Assembly: GCF_050015995.1 (NCBI RefSeq)
Contig: NZ_JBNHEP010000208.1
Coordinates: 1 to 64,000, forward strand
DNA from: Trichodesmium sp050015995
GTDB taxonomy: Bacteria > Cyanobacteriota > Cyanobacteriia > Cyanobacteriales > Microcoleaceae
Direction of reading: 5' to 3'
Length of the DNA stretch: 64,000 nucleotides
Shown here piece by piece: positions 9,813-18,289 of the stretch; position 1 is the stretch's first letter; every line of letters starts with the position of its first letter. The position numbers were made by a program, and so were the translations under genes. The notes under the pieces are model-generated. The model ran no database searches, was not told the DNA's origin, and saw only the letters and a list, made by a program, of their open reading frames with translations.

Positions 9813-10529
9813 TCACCTTGTCCATTGTTTATTTTCCCTAGCATTGACCAAAAATTCTAATTTCGAGCGATCGCGCTCCATCTCAGCTACCGTTGCTCCC
9901 TTACGGAAAATTGCCCCAGTCGGACAAGCATCCACACATTTACCGCAAGAAGTACAAGCATCCACCTCTCCCCAAGGTTGATTCAAACCAGAAACAATAA
10001 AACAAGCAGCACCACGACTACCCACATCCCAAACATGGGCACCTTCTATTTCGTCACAAACTCGCACACAGCGACTACACAAAATACAACGATTATGATC
10101 TATGCCAAACTGTTTGTGAGATAGATCCATTCCTCGGTCTGGGAAACGATAAACAAACCGACTATGATCCATCCCCACCTCGATCGCCACATTTTGCAGT
10201 TCACAGTTTCCATTGGCAACACAAACTGCACAAACATGATTACCTTCAGAAAACAGCAACTCCACCAACATCCGCCGATATTCTTGCAACTTCGGAGTCT
10301 GAGTCTGTATTTCCATTCCCTCGGTAACCTGAGTTACGCAAGCAGGTAATAACTTTCTCATCCCAGAAATCTCTACCAGACACAACCGACAAGCTCCAAT
10401 ATCGGTGACACCCTCCAAATGACAGAGAGTAGGAATATGAACCCCTGCTTCCTTCGCAGCTTCCAGAATAGTAGTTCCTTCCTCAACTGCAATTTGATTA
10501 CTATCAATAGTTAACGTTATTACTGACAT
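9813..10529 (-). CDS. hoxU: HoxU, diaphorase Fe-S subunit of bidirectional hydrogenase
   Basis: A 238-aa electron-transfer subunit homologous to the N-terminal part of NuoG. A plant-type [2Fe-2S] domain has Cys36, Cys47, Cys50 and Cys64. The His-Cys motif (His98, Cys100, Cys103, Cys109) follows, then two [4Fe-4S] motifs, Cys148/151/154/158 and Cys192/195/198/202 (ACTSCGKCVDACPTG). All ligands are intact. It links HoxF to HoxY. It is 93 bp downstream of hoxF and almost certainly co-transcribed with it. Confidence 0.97.
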   Translation of the reverse strand: MSVITLTIDSNQIAVEEGTTILEAAKEAGVHIPTLCHLEGVTDIGACRLCLVEISGMRKLLPACVTQVTEGMEIQTQTPKLQEYRRMLVELLFSEGNHVCAVCVANGNCELQNVAIEVGMDHSRFVYRFPDRGMDLSHKQFGIDHNRCILCSRCVRVCDEIEGAHVWDVGSRGAACFIVSGLNQPWGEVDACTSCGKCVDACPTGAIFRKGATVAEMERDRSKLEFLVNARENKQWTR

Positions 10530-10622
10530 ATTTTGTTCTTCTCCTGGTCTATAACTATGCCTAATTCAAAAAATCAGAATATTTACCTTAGTAGGGGCGA
10601 ATGGCCATTTAACCCTACTAAC

Positions 10623-12248
10623 TCAATTAGCAGCAGTTACAACATGACCGTTATTAAATTCTGATTCTTGCAACAGCTCTAGATATTCTTGTTTAAAATA
10701 GTGCAACGTACTCAAAACTGGATTAGGTGCAGTCATTCCCAAACCACACAAGCTAGTATCTTTCACCAGATAAGACAACTCTTCTAATTTTTCCAAATCA
10801 ATAGAAGTCGCCTTTTTATTCAAAATCTTAGTCAGCAAAGCGTACAACTGCACCGTGCCAGTACGACAAGGAATACATTTACCGCAAGTTTCACCACGAC
10901 AAAATTCCATATAAAACTGCGCCACCTCTACCATACTCGTTTCCTTATCCATGACAACCATGCCGCCCGAACCCATCATCGAACCCACATTGCTAAGAGA
11001 TTTGTAGTCTACAGGAGTATCAAGCATGGAAGCAGGGATACATCCTCCAGAAGGCCCGCCTGTTTGGACTGCTTTCACTTCCCCACCGGGAACACCACCG
11101 CCCATTTCTTCTACTATTTCTCGTAAGGTAATTCCCATAGGTACTTCAATTAAACCATTATTGCGGACTTTACCTGTGAGAGCAAATATTTTTGTACCTT
11201 TGCTATCTTCAGTGCCAATACTAGCATACCAGTCTGCACCTTTTTTAATAATGGGAGCAATGTTGGCAAAAGTTTCCACGTTATTAATTAGAGTCGGACA
11301 ACCCCAAATACCAGACTGAGCAGGATATGGCGGACGGGGGACTGGGTTGCCACGTTTGCCTTCTACCGATTGAATGAGGGCAGTTTCTTCTCCACAAACG
11401 AAGGCACCAGCACCGATGCGGATGTCAATTTTGAAGTCAAAGGGACAGTCGAATATTTGACTGCCTAATAGTCCGTATTTTTTCGCTTGTTGAATAGCTT
11501 TTTTTAAACGTTGGATGGCGAGAGGATATTCGGCGCGAACGTAGATGAAACCATGATTTGCTCCAACAGCATAAGCAGCGATCGCCATTCCTTCTAATAC
11601 TAAATGGGGGTCACTTTCTAATACACTCCGATCCATAAATGCACCGGGATCTCCTTCATCACCGTTGCAGATAATATATTTCTGACCTTCTGGCATTTTG
11701 GCAACTGTTGCCCATTTTAAACCAGTGGGATAACCGCCACCACCTCTACCGCGCAACCCACTGCGAGTAATTTCGTCTACGACTTCACTAGGAGACATTT
11801 CATGTATAGCGTGATATAAAGATTGATATCCACCGACAGCTATGTATTCTTCTATGCGTTCGGGGTCAATTTTTCCTGTGTGTTCCCTGACAATGCGGAG
11901 TTGGTGAGAAAAGAATGGGTGCTGAGAATCGCCTTTGATGACTTCAGTTGTACCGCCATTGAGTGCATCAATAATACTTGCTGCGTTTTCAGGTTCTACT
12001 TCCTCATAGAGAATATCATCAGGGTCTATTTGTACTAGGGGTCCGCGTCCGCAAGCTCCCATGCAACCTACTCCCACTACTTGGACGCGATCTTCGAGAC
12101 CAAGTGTTTTGACTGCATTCTTCATATTTTTCATAATGTCTACAGAGTTAGAAGCTTGACAACCTGTAGACGTACAACAGTGAACCCGAATAGTTTTTTG
12201 CCTGTTTTTTTCCGTTTCGGCAATGTCGAGCAATTCTTGATAGTCCAT
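10623..12248 (-). CDS. hoxF: HoxF, NAD(P)H-binding diaphorase subunit
   Basis: A 541-aa subunit that exchanges electrons with NAD(P)H. A thioredoxin-like [2Fe-2S] domain lies at residues 20-70 (VHCCTSTGC, CMGACGRGP). The NAD-binding glycine-rich loop is at 164-179 (GLRGRGGGGYPTGLKW), the FMN motif is GDEGDPGAFMDR (about 196-207), and a C-terminal [4Fe-4S] set comprises Cys455, Cys458, Cys461 and Cys501. The domain order is that of cyanobacterial HoxF and NuoF. Upstream lies a 516-bp spacer filled by a 30-bp tandem array that separates it from hoxE. Confidence 0.97.
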   Translation of the reverse strand: MDYQELLDIAETEKNRQKTIRVHCCTSTGCQASNSVDIMKNMKNAVKTLGLEDRVQVVGVGCMGACGRGPLVQIDPDDILYEEVEPENAASIIDALNGGTTEVIKGDSQHPFFSHQLRIVREHTGKIDPERIEEYIAVGGYQSLYHAIHEMSPSEVVDEITRSGLRGRGGGGYPTGLKWATVAKMPEGQKYIICNGDEGDPGAFMDRSVLESDPHLVLEGMAIAAYAVGANHGFIYVRAEYPLAIQRLKKAIQQAKKYGLLGSQIFDCPFDFKIDIRIGAGAFVCGEETALIQSVEGKRGNPVPRPPYPAQSGIWGCPTLINNVETFANIAPIIKKGADWYASIGTEDSKGTKIFALTGKVRNNGLIEVPMGITLREIVEEMGGGVPGGEVKAVQTGGPSGGCIPASMLDTPVDYKSLSNVGSMMGSGGMVVMDKETSMVEVAQFYMEFCRGETCGKCIPCRTGTVQLYALLTKILNKKATSIDLEKLEELSYLVKDTSLCGLGMTAPNPVLSTLHYFKQEYLELLQESEFNNGHVVTAAN

Positions 12249-12522
12249 ATTTCGTTCTCCTCTCTTTTTTGTAGCTATTAACAGTCAGCGATCGACAGTT
12301 AGCTTTGTTTGTTTTTTTGAGCTGAACTTTACTTTTAAGTCAGTAAAAATAGAAATTTTAGTAGTTAGGTAAAATAGTCTTTCTTAGTCTTCATATCACA
12401 AAATTTATTTCTTCCCACTGACTAAATATTCTAGTGTCACAACTATATTTTTTTTCTGGCTTTCAGCATTTATATAATCAAAAAATAGTCAGTAACTTTA
12501 AACTAAACAAAAATTTACTTAA

Positions 12523-12730
12523 TGTTCGGGCTAAAGCAAAACTACAAATAAATATTCGGGCTAAAGCAAAACTACAAATAAATATTCGGGCCAAAGCAAA
12601 ACTACAAATAAATATTCGGGCTAAAGCAAAACTACAAATAAATATTAGAGTTAAAGCCCTACTATAAATAAATATTTGGGCTAAAGCAAAACTACAAATA
12701 AATATTCGGGCTAAAGCCCAACTACAAACA
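12523..12730. repeat. 30-bp tandem array between hoxE and hoxF
   Basis: Seven head-to-tail copies of a 30-bp unit (phase points 12525, 12555, 12585, 12615, 12645, 12675, 12705) built around CGGGCTAAAGCAAAACTAC. Copies 5 and 7 vary. The unit is 10 codons long, so it stays open in one frame and gives a false ORF. The core equals one arm of the hairpin at 22729-22775. Confidence 0.93.
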
Positions 12731-12764
12731 AAAACTGATTTAAAAGTTTTACTTTTGACTTAAT

Positions 12765-13292
12765 TTATTCCTGCCAACCTTTGATTTTTTCCATCACTGC
12801 TTCTGGAGTTTGTTTACCTGCAACCTTACCATCAAATACCACTGCTGGTGCAATTCCACAAGCTCCTATACAACGGGCAGCCATCAGAGAAATTTGATTA
12901 TCTGGCGTTGTTTCTCCTACTTTAATTTCTAATTCTTTTTCTAGTGCTTTAACTACTTCTCCACCGCCTTTTACATAACAAGCAGTACCCATACATACCA
13001 CACAAGTATGAGCGCCACTAGGCTTGAGTGAAAAAAGATGGTAAAAAGTTGCTACTCCATAAACTCTACTTAATGGTAACTTTAAACCCCGTGCTACATA
13101 AGTCAAAACATCTGGTTCTAAATAGCCAAATGTTTCTTGGGCTTTATGCAATACCTCAATCAAAGAATCTTGACGATATTGATTCCGCTTCATTGTAATA
13201 TCTAACTGTTTGAAGCGTTTATCGCCACTGGGATGACCTTTTTTTGCTTGTTGAGAATCTTTACTTTTAGTATCTTTTATGGCAGTTTCCAT
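12765..13292 (-). CDS. hoxE: HoxE, diaphorase [2Fe-2S] subunit
   Basis: A 175-aa NuoE-like subunit with the four cluster ligands Cys100, Cys105 (CMGTACYVKGG), Cys141 and Cys145 (ARCIGACGIAP). The first 25-30 residues are Lys/Ser-rich and variable. HoxE is the fifth subunit of the cyanobacterial enzyme and is thought to help connect the diaphorase to other electron carriers. It is the first gene of the operon on the minus strand, so the main hox promoter should lie in 13293-13560, an AT-rich stretch in which I can assign no specific operator. Confidence 0.96.
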   Translation of the reverse strand: METAIKDTKSKDSQQAKKGHPSGDKRFKQLDITMKRNQYRQDSLIEVLHKAQETFGYLEPDVLTYVARGLKLPLSRVYGVATFYHLFSLKPSGAHTCVVCMGTACYVKGGGEVVKALEKELEIKVGETTPDNQISLMAARCIGACGIAPAVVFDGKVAGKQTPEAVMEKIKGWQE

Positions 13293-13562
13293 ATATGAAT
13301 CTCCCTAAGCTTACTTTTATTGGTATTTGCTTCTGAATAATAGCCTACATTTACCTTATTTTTACTGTCTGTTTCTTTCTACTTAAGTTAAAATTTTACT
13401 TTCTCTATAATTGTGGCATATTCCTGTTTTATAGGAGAACTTAATTTACATATTATTACAATCTTGTTTATCTTATTTAATAAACAACTTTTTGATTGTT
13501 TAAATAAATTTAAGAAAAAGCTAAATATTTAACAAATATTCCCTAAATTTGGTAATATAAAT

Positions 13563-13692
13563 TATGGCAATCCTATTTTATTTGTGTATAAAAATCTTAC
13601 CGCTTTTAGGGAACAGGCAACAGGGAATAGGTGGGAGTTTCAGTTTTTTTATCTACTTTTTGATTATCCGCAACCTATTTAGGATTGCTATA
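13563..13692. mobile_element. MITE family D, copy D1
   Basis: A 130-bp element with ends TATGGCAATCCTATTTTATT / CCTATTTAGGATTGCTATA. The whole length, including an internal GGGAACAGGCAACAGGGA heptamer tract and GGGAGTTTCA, matches the reverse complement of 42717-42861. It sits upstream of hoxE; 13693-13899 shows nothing else. Confidence 0.8.
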
Positions 13693-13899
13693 TCTGTTTT
13701 TATAGCATAGATAAAAAAATGTTACAAGCACAATCCTACACAAACAGCTTTTCAGTAGTAATCATCCTGTAGCAAGTAATTAATGAGAAAAATTAGCAAA
13801 GAATGCTTTGAGAGTAACTTTCAATATTCTCTCAATATTTTAACTCTCATTCTTCCTTTAAAAAGAATAAGTTAATAGCTGACAGCTAATAGCTATAAA

Positions 13900-14346
13900 T
13901 TAACCTTTTTTTTTAGCTCTATCGAGTCCAGCTTTTACCCAATTAATACATTCATATTCAGACTGAAAAATTTTCGGAGCAGCAATATTAGTCAAACTAT
14001 CAGGTTTATAATGGTCGTAAAAAAACTTATCAGCCTCTTGATGAATAATAATTAAATTATCATCATAAACGTATCTCAACTTAAAATAGTCACGATGAGA
14101 TTTAATATCCGAATTTTCATATAAATGCGATTGAGCAACTTTAATTATTTTCTCGATGCTATTAGTATAAAAACCTGTATAATTTTCCCCCAGGTGAAAA
14201 TTTCCCTTATGTCCTAAATCTGATAATAACTTATATGAATAAATTGGAATATCGTTAGCGATCGCTAATACATAAGGAATAATCAAATAACCTTGATAAG
14301 AAACCGAATTTTCGTAAATAAATCTATTTATCATCATACTTTTCAA
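13900..14346 (-). CDS. Hypothetical protein, 148 aa
   Basis: I do not recognise this protein. It is Tyr/Asn/Lys-rich, has no Cys, no signal peptide and no transmembrane segment, and reads like a small soluble alpha/beta protein ending in a basic tail. A second Met is at residue 5 (MINRFIY). It is encoded on the same strand as hox but more than 600 bp upstream. Its location could suggest HoxW, but the GxGN / Asp nickel-binding motifs of that protease are absent. Confidence 0.6.
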   Translation of the reverse strand: MKSMMINRFIYENSVSYQGYLIIPYVLAIANDIPIYSYKLLSDLGHKGNFHLGENYTGFYTNSIEKIIKVAQSHLYENSDIKSHRDYFKLRYVYDDNLIIIHQEADKFFYDHYKPDSLTNIAAPKIFQSEYECINWVKAGLDRAKKKG

Positions 14347-14455
14347 TAATTAATAATTAATAATTAACAATTAATAATTACCTCTTCTATAATAGTCAGG
14401 ATTGATTAAAAGAATTTTTTTTGTTTTTTTTCCTTAAAAGGAGAGGCTTTAAACC

Positions 14456-14779
14456 TTAATTTTTTTGGTAAAGAGAGGATTTATATAAAACCTGTTCTTG
14501 GTGAGTATAGATAGTACAATCAGACAAAGGAACAGCTACACAAGTAAGAATATAACCAGCTTCTTTTTCCTCCGGACGCAAAAACTTTTGCTCACTTTGG
14601 TCAACTTCACCACTTATCAATTTTCCCAAACAACCAGAACAATTTCCTTGCCTACATCCATAAGGTAAAAGAATTCCATAATCTTCAGCAATATCTAATA
14701 TATACTCATCTTCAGGTACTTCAATAGTCTTATCTAAACCAATTTCTGGGTTGAGCAAACGAACTTGATAAACAATCAT
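14456..14779 (-). CDS. Plant-type [2Fe-2S] ferredoxin
   Basis: A 107-aa soluble electron carrier. The ligands are Cys42, Cys47, Cys50 and Cys80 with CX4CX2C spacing (GCRQGNCSGC) and a 29-residue gap to the last Cys, as in photosynthetic ferredoxins. The VPEDEYILDIAE and GYILTC blocks are conserved. It differs from the main PetF in loop residues (QGN instead of AGA) and has an extra basic C-terminal tail of about 12 residues. It is therefore probably a specialised paralogue. It lies upstream of and on the same strand as the hox genes; a link to hydrogenase is only positional. Confidence 0.93.
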   Translation of the reverse strand: MIVYQVRLLNPEIGLDKTIEVPEDEYILDIAEDYGILLPYGCRQGNCSGCLGKLISGEVDQSEQKFLRPEEKEAGYILTCVAVPLSDCTIYTHQEQVLYKSSLYQKN

Positions 14780-14854
14780 TTCAATTATCAGTTATTAGTT
14801 ATCAGTATCTTCTCCTTTTGTAGGAGACTTGAGACCTTATTTTATCGCGCTACG

Positions 14855-15180
14855 CGCTAGGGAATAGGGAATAGGAAACAGGGAACAGGGGAAAAAATTA
14901 ATGATTTATCTGCCAGAAAAAAGGGAATTGGGAATTGGGAATTGGGGAAAAGAATTAATGATTTATGTACAATAATTGATTTGATTTTTTATTGTTGGAG
15001 ATGTCTAAAAAAGAGGGAGTAGGGAGTAGGGGGAAATAATTGATGATTTATGTACAATAATTGATTTGATTTTTTATTATTGGAGATGTCTAATAGACTT
15101 CTCCCCCAACCTCTCTCCTGCTCCGAGAGGGGTGTTTCTCCCCCTTCCCTGGTAGGGAAGGGGGTTGGGGGGTTAGGTTT
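14855..15180. repeat. Repeat cluster: heptamers, two family C half-elements, family G hairpin
   Basis: 14860-14890 holds GGGAATA-type heptamers. 14957-15007 and 15042-15092 are two near-identical copies of the right half of the family C MITE (AATTGATTTGATTTTTTATT .. TTGGAGATGTCTA). 15094-15179 is a family G hairpin. The gap to 15361 has no gene. Confidence 0.7.
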
Positions 15181-15361
15181 TAGCCTTAGTGCAGAATGGC
15201 GGAAGTAACTGACTAGTTACAAAATCCTAAAATCCTTACTAACCAATACTTTTGACTGTATTGAGTGCATCTTACATTCTGAGGAGACCTCAGAATTACG
15301 CACTCGCTTTTAACTTCCGCGTAGCGACACTAGACACACCACTACTAAATTTGAATGTTTC

Positions 15362-15889
15362 CTAAGTATTGGTTTTGAGTTCGTTCAGTTTTTCCCTAAT
15401 AGTTTCGACTCGTTCCCGGTTAACACCTAAATCACTTTCTCCTAAACGGGAAGCGGAACGTACTTGAATAGCATTAGCTTCTTCATCTACATAAAATTCC
15501 ACATCATCCACATACCCCATAATTTTACTGGTAAACTCAGCATACAAATAATTTTGCTCTTCCTTAACAATATTAGTACGAGGTATTGATTCAATTATTT
15601 GTTTGAGGTTAGCGATCGCCATTTCCGGTTCAGAGTCATAACCCAGGGAAGCAATACCATGTTGTGCATCTTGACTGTAACTACTGACACAATTTGGACT
15701 ACTGGGGCAAGGTGCAAGTCGTCCAGAATATACACCAAGATTATCGGGTCTGGTGCCTGCAAATAAAGTCAGTTTGCCAGAAGTGGCAATATTTATTCCG
15801 ACAACAATGGCAACTACTACCAATAAAAGGATGGTAATGTTAAACATTTTCTGAAATATGTTAGAAGATTTTTTTTCTGTTGTTTCCAT
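15362..15889 (-). CDS. DUF1499 family membrane-anchored protein
   Basis: A 175-aa protein with one N-terminal transmembrane segment (about residues 15-32) followed by a DUF1499 domain. Recognisable blocks are LAPCPSSPNCVSSYS, the IV..YLYAEF strand, GYVDDVEFYVDEE and IQVRSASRLGESDLGVNRER, all typical of the family. The function of DUF1499 is unknown. The divergent gene on the plus strand starts about 90 bp away. Confidence 0.88.
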   Translation of the reverse strand: METTEKKSSNIFQKMFNITILLLVVVAIVVGINIATSGKLTLFAGTRPDNLGVYSGRLAPCPSSPNCVSSYSQDAQHGIASLGYDSEPEMAIANLKQIIESIPRTNIVKEEQNYLYAEFTSKIMGYVDDVEFYVDEEANAIQVRSASRLGESDLGVNRERVETIREKLNELKTNT

Positions 15890-15980
15890 AGTCTATCGGA
15901 GAAATAATTTGATTGAATTTACCACACATTATTTTATCCTAAATAATAACAATTATTGTCTATCTAAAGTCAAAAATTAT

Positions 15981-16370
15981 ATGAGTGAAGAAAACCAAGC
16001 AATTTTAGCAGCAAATCAAGCATTTTATCGAGCTTTTGAGAAACGGGACATTGTAGCTTTGGATGGCATTTTGTCCAAAGGTATTGGCACTGTTTGTATC
16101 CATCCAGGTCGTGATGCAATTCGTGGTTTTGATAAGATTCGTAGTTCGTGGGATTTAATCTTTCAAAATACTGATTATATTGAAATCGATCTTGATATTA
16201 TTAGGGCGGAAATTAATGGAGATATTGGTTATGTTATTTTGGTGGAAAATTTAATGCAAGTGAATGGAGGTAGAAGAATAAAAGCTCAGTCTATGGCAAC
16301 AAATATTTTTGAGCGGATGGGGGGAAATTGGTATTTGATTCATCATCATGGTAGTCCGTTGATTAAGTAA
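15981..16370 (+). CDS. SnoaL-like / NTF2-fold small protein
   Basis: A 129-aa protein of the SnoaL-like/DUF4440 NTF2-fold type. It has the N-terminal helix (NQAFYRAFEKRDIVALDGI), then CIHPGRDAIRGFDKIRSSW, and a closing FERMGGNWYLIHHHGSP strand. I chose ATG 15981 because upstream codons overlap the start of the divergent DUF1499 gene and do not look coding. Such proteins are small enzymes or ligand binders; the substrate cannot be deduced. Confidence 0.88.
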   Translation: MSEENQAILAANQAFYRAFEKRDIVALDGILSKGIGTVCIHPGRDAIRGFDKIRSSWDLIFQNTDYIEIDLDIIRAEINGDIGYVILVENLMQVNGGRRIKAQSMATNIFERMGGNWYLIHHHGSPLIK

Positions 16371-16403
16371 GTTAATTTCGGTAGTAACTTGTCTAGCTTA
16401 AAA

Positions 16404-16495
16404 AAACCTAACCCCCCAACCCCCTTCCCTAGCAGGGAAGGGGGAGAAATATTTTCCCCTCTCCTACAAGGAGAGGGGTCAGGGGAGAGGTCTTC
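16404..16495. repeat. Family G palindromic repeat
   Basis: AACCTAACCCCCCAACCCCC..TAGCAGGGAAGGGGG followed by CTCTCCTACAAGGAGAGG..GAGAGGTCTTCT. Two consecutive hairpins form the full-length version of the family, immediately 3' of the SnoaL-like gene. Confidence 0.75.
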
Positions 16496-16549
16496 TATTA
16501 TGCTCAAACTTATCCACAAAACAGAGCAAGACGAACTACTACAGGAATA

Positions 16550-16819
16550 TTAATAAATATGAATTGCTAGCCAAATTGTTTCTATATTTGCATCGGTCGA
16601 TATGATTTTATGTGGAGTTTTTGCCGGGATAAAAATATGGCTATCTTTGACTAATTTTGTTGCCCTTTGATTAATTTCTAATACAGCGGAACCTTGCAGT
16701 AATGTCACCCATTCATCTTCGTCTTGGATAAACTCTTCACTGACAAAATTCGGAGGTGAAATTATTTTGTTAATTTTGACGTTTTTATGGGATAATAAAT
16801 TGTTAAATATCTCTTCCAT
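16550..16819 (-). CDS. Small cupin-domain protein
   Basis: An 89-aa single cupin. It has the first motif region (EEFIQDEDEWVTLLQGSAVLEI) and the second (HIFIPAKTPHKI), with the conserved PAxxPH turn. The start at ATG 16819 (MEEIFNNLL) is preferred; the upstream in-frame extension is hydrophobic and AT-rich and looks untranslated. The family comprises small metal-binding beta-barrels; the substrate is unknown. Confidence 0.85.
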   Translation of the reverse strand: MEEIFNNLLSHKNVKINKIISPPNFVSEEFIQDEDEWVTLLQGSAVLEINQRATKLVKDSHIFIPAKTPHKIISTDANIETIWLAIHIY

Positions 16820-16879
16820 AATTTTTGTAAAATTCAGTATAATAACAACAATTATATAATAAGACAATATAAAAAATGT

Positions 16880-16972
16880 AGTGTAGCAACACATCTAAAA
16901 TTTTGCAATAGTAGGGGCGGGTTCTAGTTTAAATTAACGAGTTTAATCATCAGATCAAATAAACCCGCCCTA
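16880..16972. repeat. Dispersed repeat with ACACATCTAAAAT end
   Basis: GTAGTGTAGCAACACATCTAAAATTTTGCAATAG followed by GTAGGGGCGGGTTCTAG .. AAACCCGCCC. The same order occurs at 24287-24372 and, inverted, at 34920-35040. The end sequence resembles that of the element at 57161-57279. Confidence 0.6.
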
Positions 16973-17063
16973 AATATCTAACTATCTCCCCATCTCTCCG
17001 AACTATATAATCAGTATTTAACCGAATTTAATATTAGGACATAGATTGCACAACACCAAAAAA

Positions 17064-17684
17064 TTAAACAACTGCTTGAGCGTCTAGCTGTAATTCACAT
17101 TGTACAAAAATGTAATTAACTACAGCAAATAATTGCTCTAAATTTTGAAAACTGTAAAAAGTAATATTTTTAGTAAAGCTATCTGCTGTTAATTTACCAA
17201 ATTGCCAAATTTTGCCATTTGAAACAATGCCAAAAACTACCAATTCTGGATTGTTATTCAATTTTTGAGCAGTTACCATTTCCGCTAAACATTGTCCCCA
17301 TCCTTCATCAAATTTATCTTGTTTTGCCTCGACTAAAAGTAGATAAGGTTTGTCAAAGATAACTTTTCCTAGAGGGGAACGTTTAGCTAGGATATATTCA
17401 GGAAATCCAGATAATTTATCATTGTAAATCAGAGATTGATGACTCCACAAAGTCAATTTACTACAATAAGATTTCCAGATTTCTTTTAAGACTGGATAAA
17501 TCAAATTTTCACAGATAGCAAATTCTGAATTATCGACTATTCCTTCCCGCATGACTATTTGTATGTCATTTTTGAAATATTCAGGAATGTTAAATTTTGC
17601 CTCAACAATAAAATCAACTTCCCTATAGGTAATCTGAAATTCTTGGAGAACTGCACCAATACTTTTGTAATTACTAAAAGACAT
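17064..17684 (-). CDS. PD-(D/E)XK nuclease-like conserved protein
   Basis: A 206-aa protein of a type common in cyanobacteria. The strand-turn YLLLVEAKQDKFDEGWGQ (about residues 113-130) carries the E-x-K half of a PD-(D/E)XK active site. It is followed by a helix with a conserved Q (CLAEM) and VVFGIVSNGKIWQFGKL, as in restriction-like folds. An upstream acid (about FPEYILAKR) may complete the site. A 57-aa ribbon-helix-helix gene lies about 100 bp upstream on the same strand. A nuclease role is inferred from the motif only. Confidence 0.7.
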   Translation of the reverse strand: MSFSNYKSIGAVLQEFQITYREVDFIVEAKFNIPEYFKNDIQIVMREGIVDNSEFAICENLIYPVLKEIWKSYCSKLTLWSHQSLIYNDKLSGFPEYILAKRSPLGKVIFDKPYLLLVEAKQDKFDEGWGQCLAEMVTAQKLNNNPELVVFGIVSNGKIWQFGKLTADSFTKNITFYSFQNLEQLFAVVNYIFVQCELQLDAQAVV

Positions 17685-17785
17685 ATTTTTATCGGATTAA
17701 AATTCACTTATATTTTTGTAGGTTGGGTTGAGGAACGAAACCCAACAGAAGGAAATAGACATTTTTTAAAATCATCGTTTTGAAT

Positions 17786-17959
17786 CTATAAAATCTTACC
17801 TTTAACTTTGGAATTTTGACTTTTAACTTCCGTAGTTTCCCACTCTAAAACTCTGGCAAGTAATTCCGTAACAACTAGGGAAATATCCTGTCCTTGTTGA
17901 GTTGCTTTTTCTCGGAGTCGTGCTTCTAATTCTGGGGTTAAATTAATTGTAATTGACAT
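17786..17959 (-). CDS. Small ribbon-helix-helix (antitoxin-like) protein, 57 aa
   Basis: An unbroken ATG-to-TAG frame of 57 codons encoding MSITINLTPELEARLREKA, then QGQDISLVVTELLARVLEW and a basic tail. The beta strand, helix 1 and helix 2 pattern (TINLTPELEARLREKA...VVTELL) is that of CopG/RHH DNA-binding proteins and antitoxins. It is transcribed towards the PD-(D/E)XK-like gene 100 bp downstream, so the pair may form one unit; no classical RNase toxin is adjacent. Confidence 0.75.
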   Translation of the reverse strand: MSITINLTPELEARLREKATQQGQDISLVVTELLARVLEWETTEVKSQNSKVKGKIL

Positions 17960-18035
17960 ATATATTGTTTTTACTTTAGATTGATAATTTAATGTTATTT
18001 ATATTAACATACTGGGCAGTCAATCACTCCTTTTC

Positions 18036-18170
18036 ATATAGAATCAATCCGGTAGAATAGTCGTCATTGCGACGATAGGAAGCAATCTCCGCGCATCCCT
18101 GAGATTGCTTCCTTCCACTCCGTTCCAGTCGCAATGACTTGGATATACTAATTATCCGGATTTTATATCA
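18036..18170. mobile_element. MITE family B copy
   Basis: Ends ATATAGAATCAATCCGGTAG / ATTATCCGGATTTTATAT. The core contains GTCATTGCGACGATAGGAAG and TCCAGTCGCAATGAC, which are partly complementary. A partial relative is at 44545-44645. It fills the gap between the RHH gene and the TPR gene. Confidence 0.65.
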
Positions 18171-18289
18171 ATTACCGGTTAACAGTTTCTATCATCTGTA
18201 CATCCGTGGCCAAATCCCTCTCTAGCTCTACAGATTAATCATTAGACATCATCCGTGCATCTGTGGCAAAATCTGTGTCTAGCCCCTGT

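Noticed and set aside
12434..12667. 77-aa open frame with NIRAKAKLQI repeats
   Set aside because: It is the translation of the 30-bp tandem array; the unit length is a multiple of three so no stop appears. No ribosome site or family resemblance.
12523..12730. 30-bp repeats as a CRISPR array
   Set aside because: Repeats are head to tail with no spacer between units and no cas genes nearby.
13900..14346. Candidate hoxW (hydrogenase maturation protease)
   Set aside because: Size and location fit, but no GxGN motif, no conserved Asp/His nickel-sensing residues and no resemblance to HoxW/HycI.
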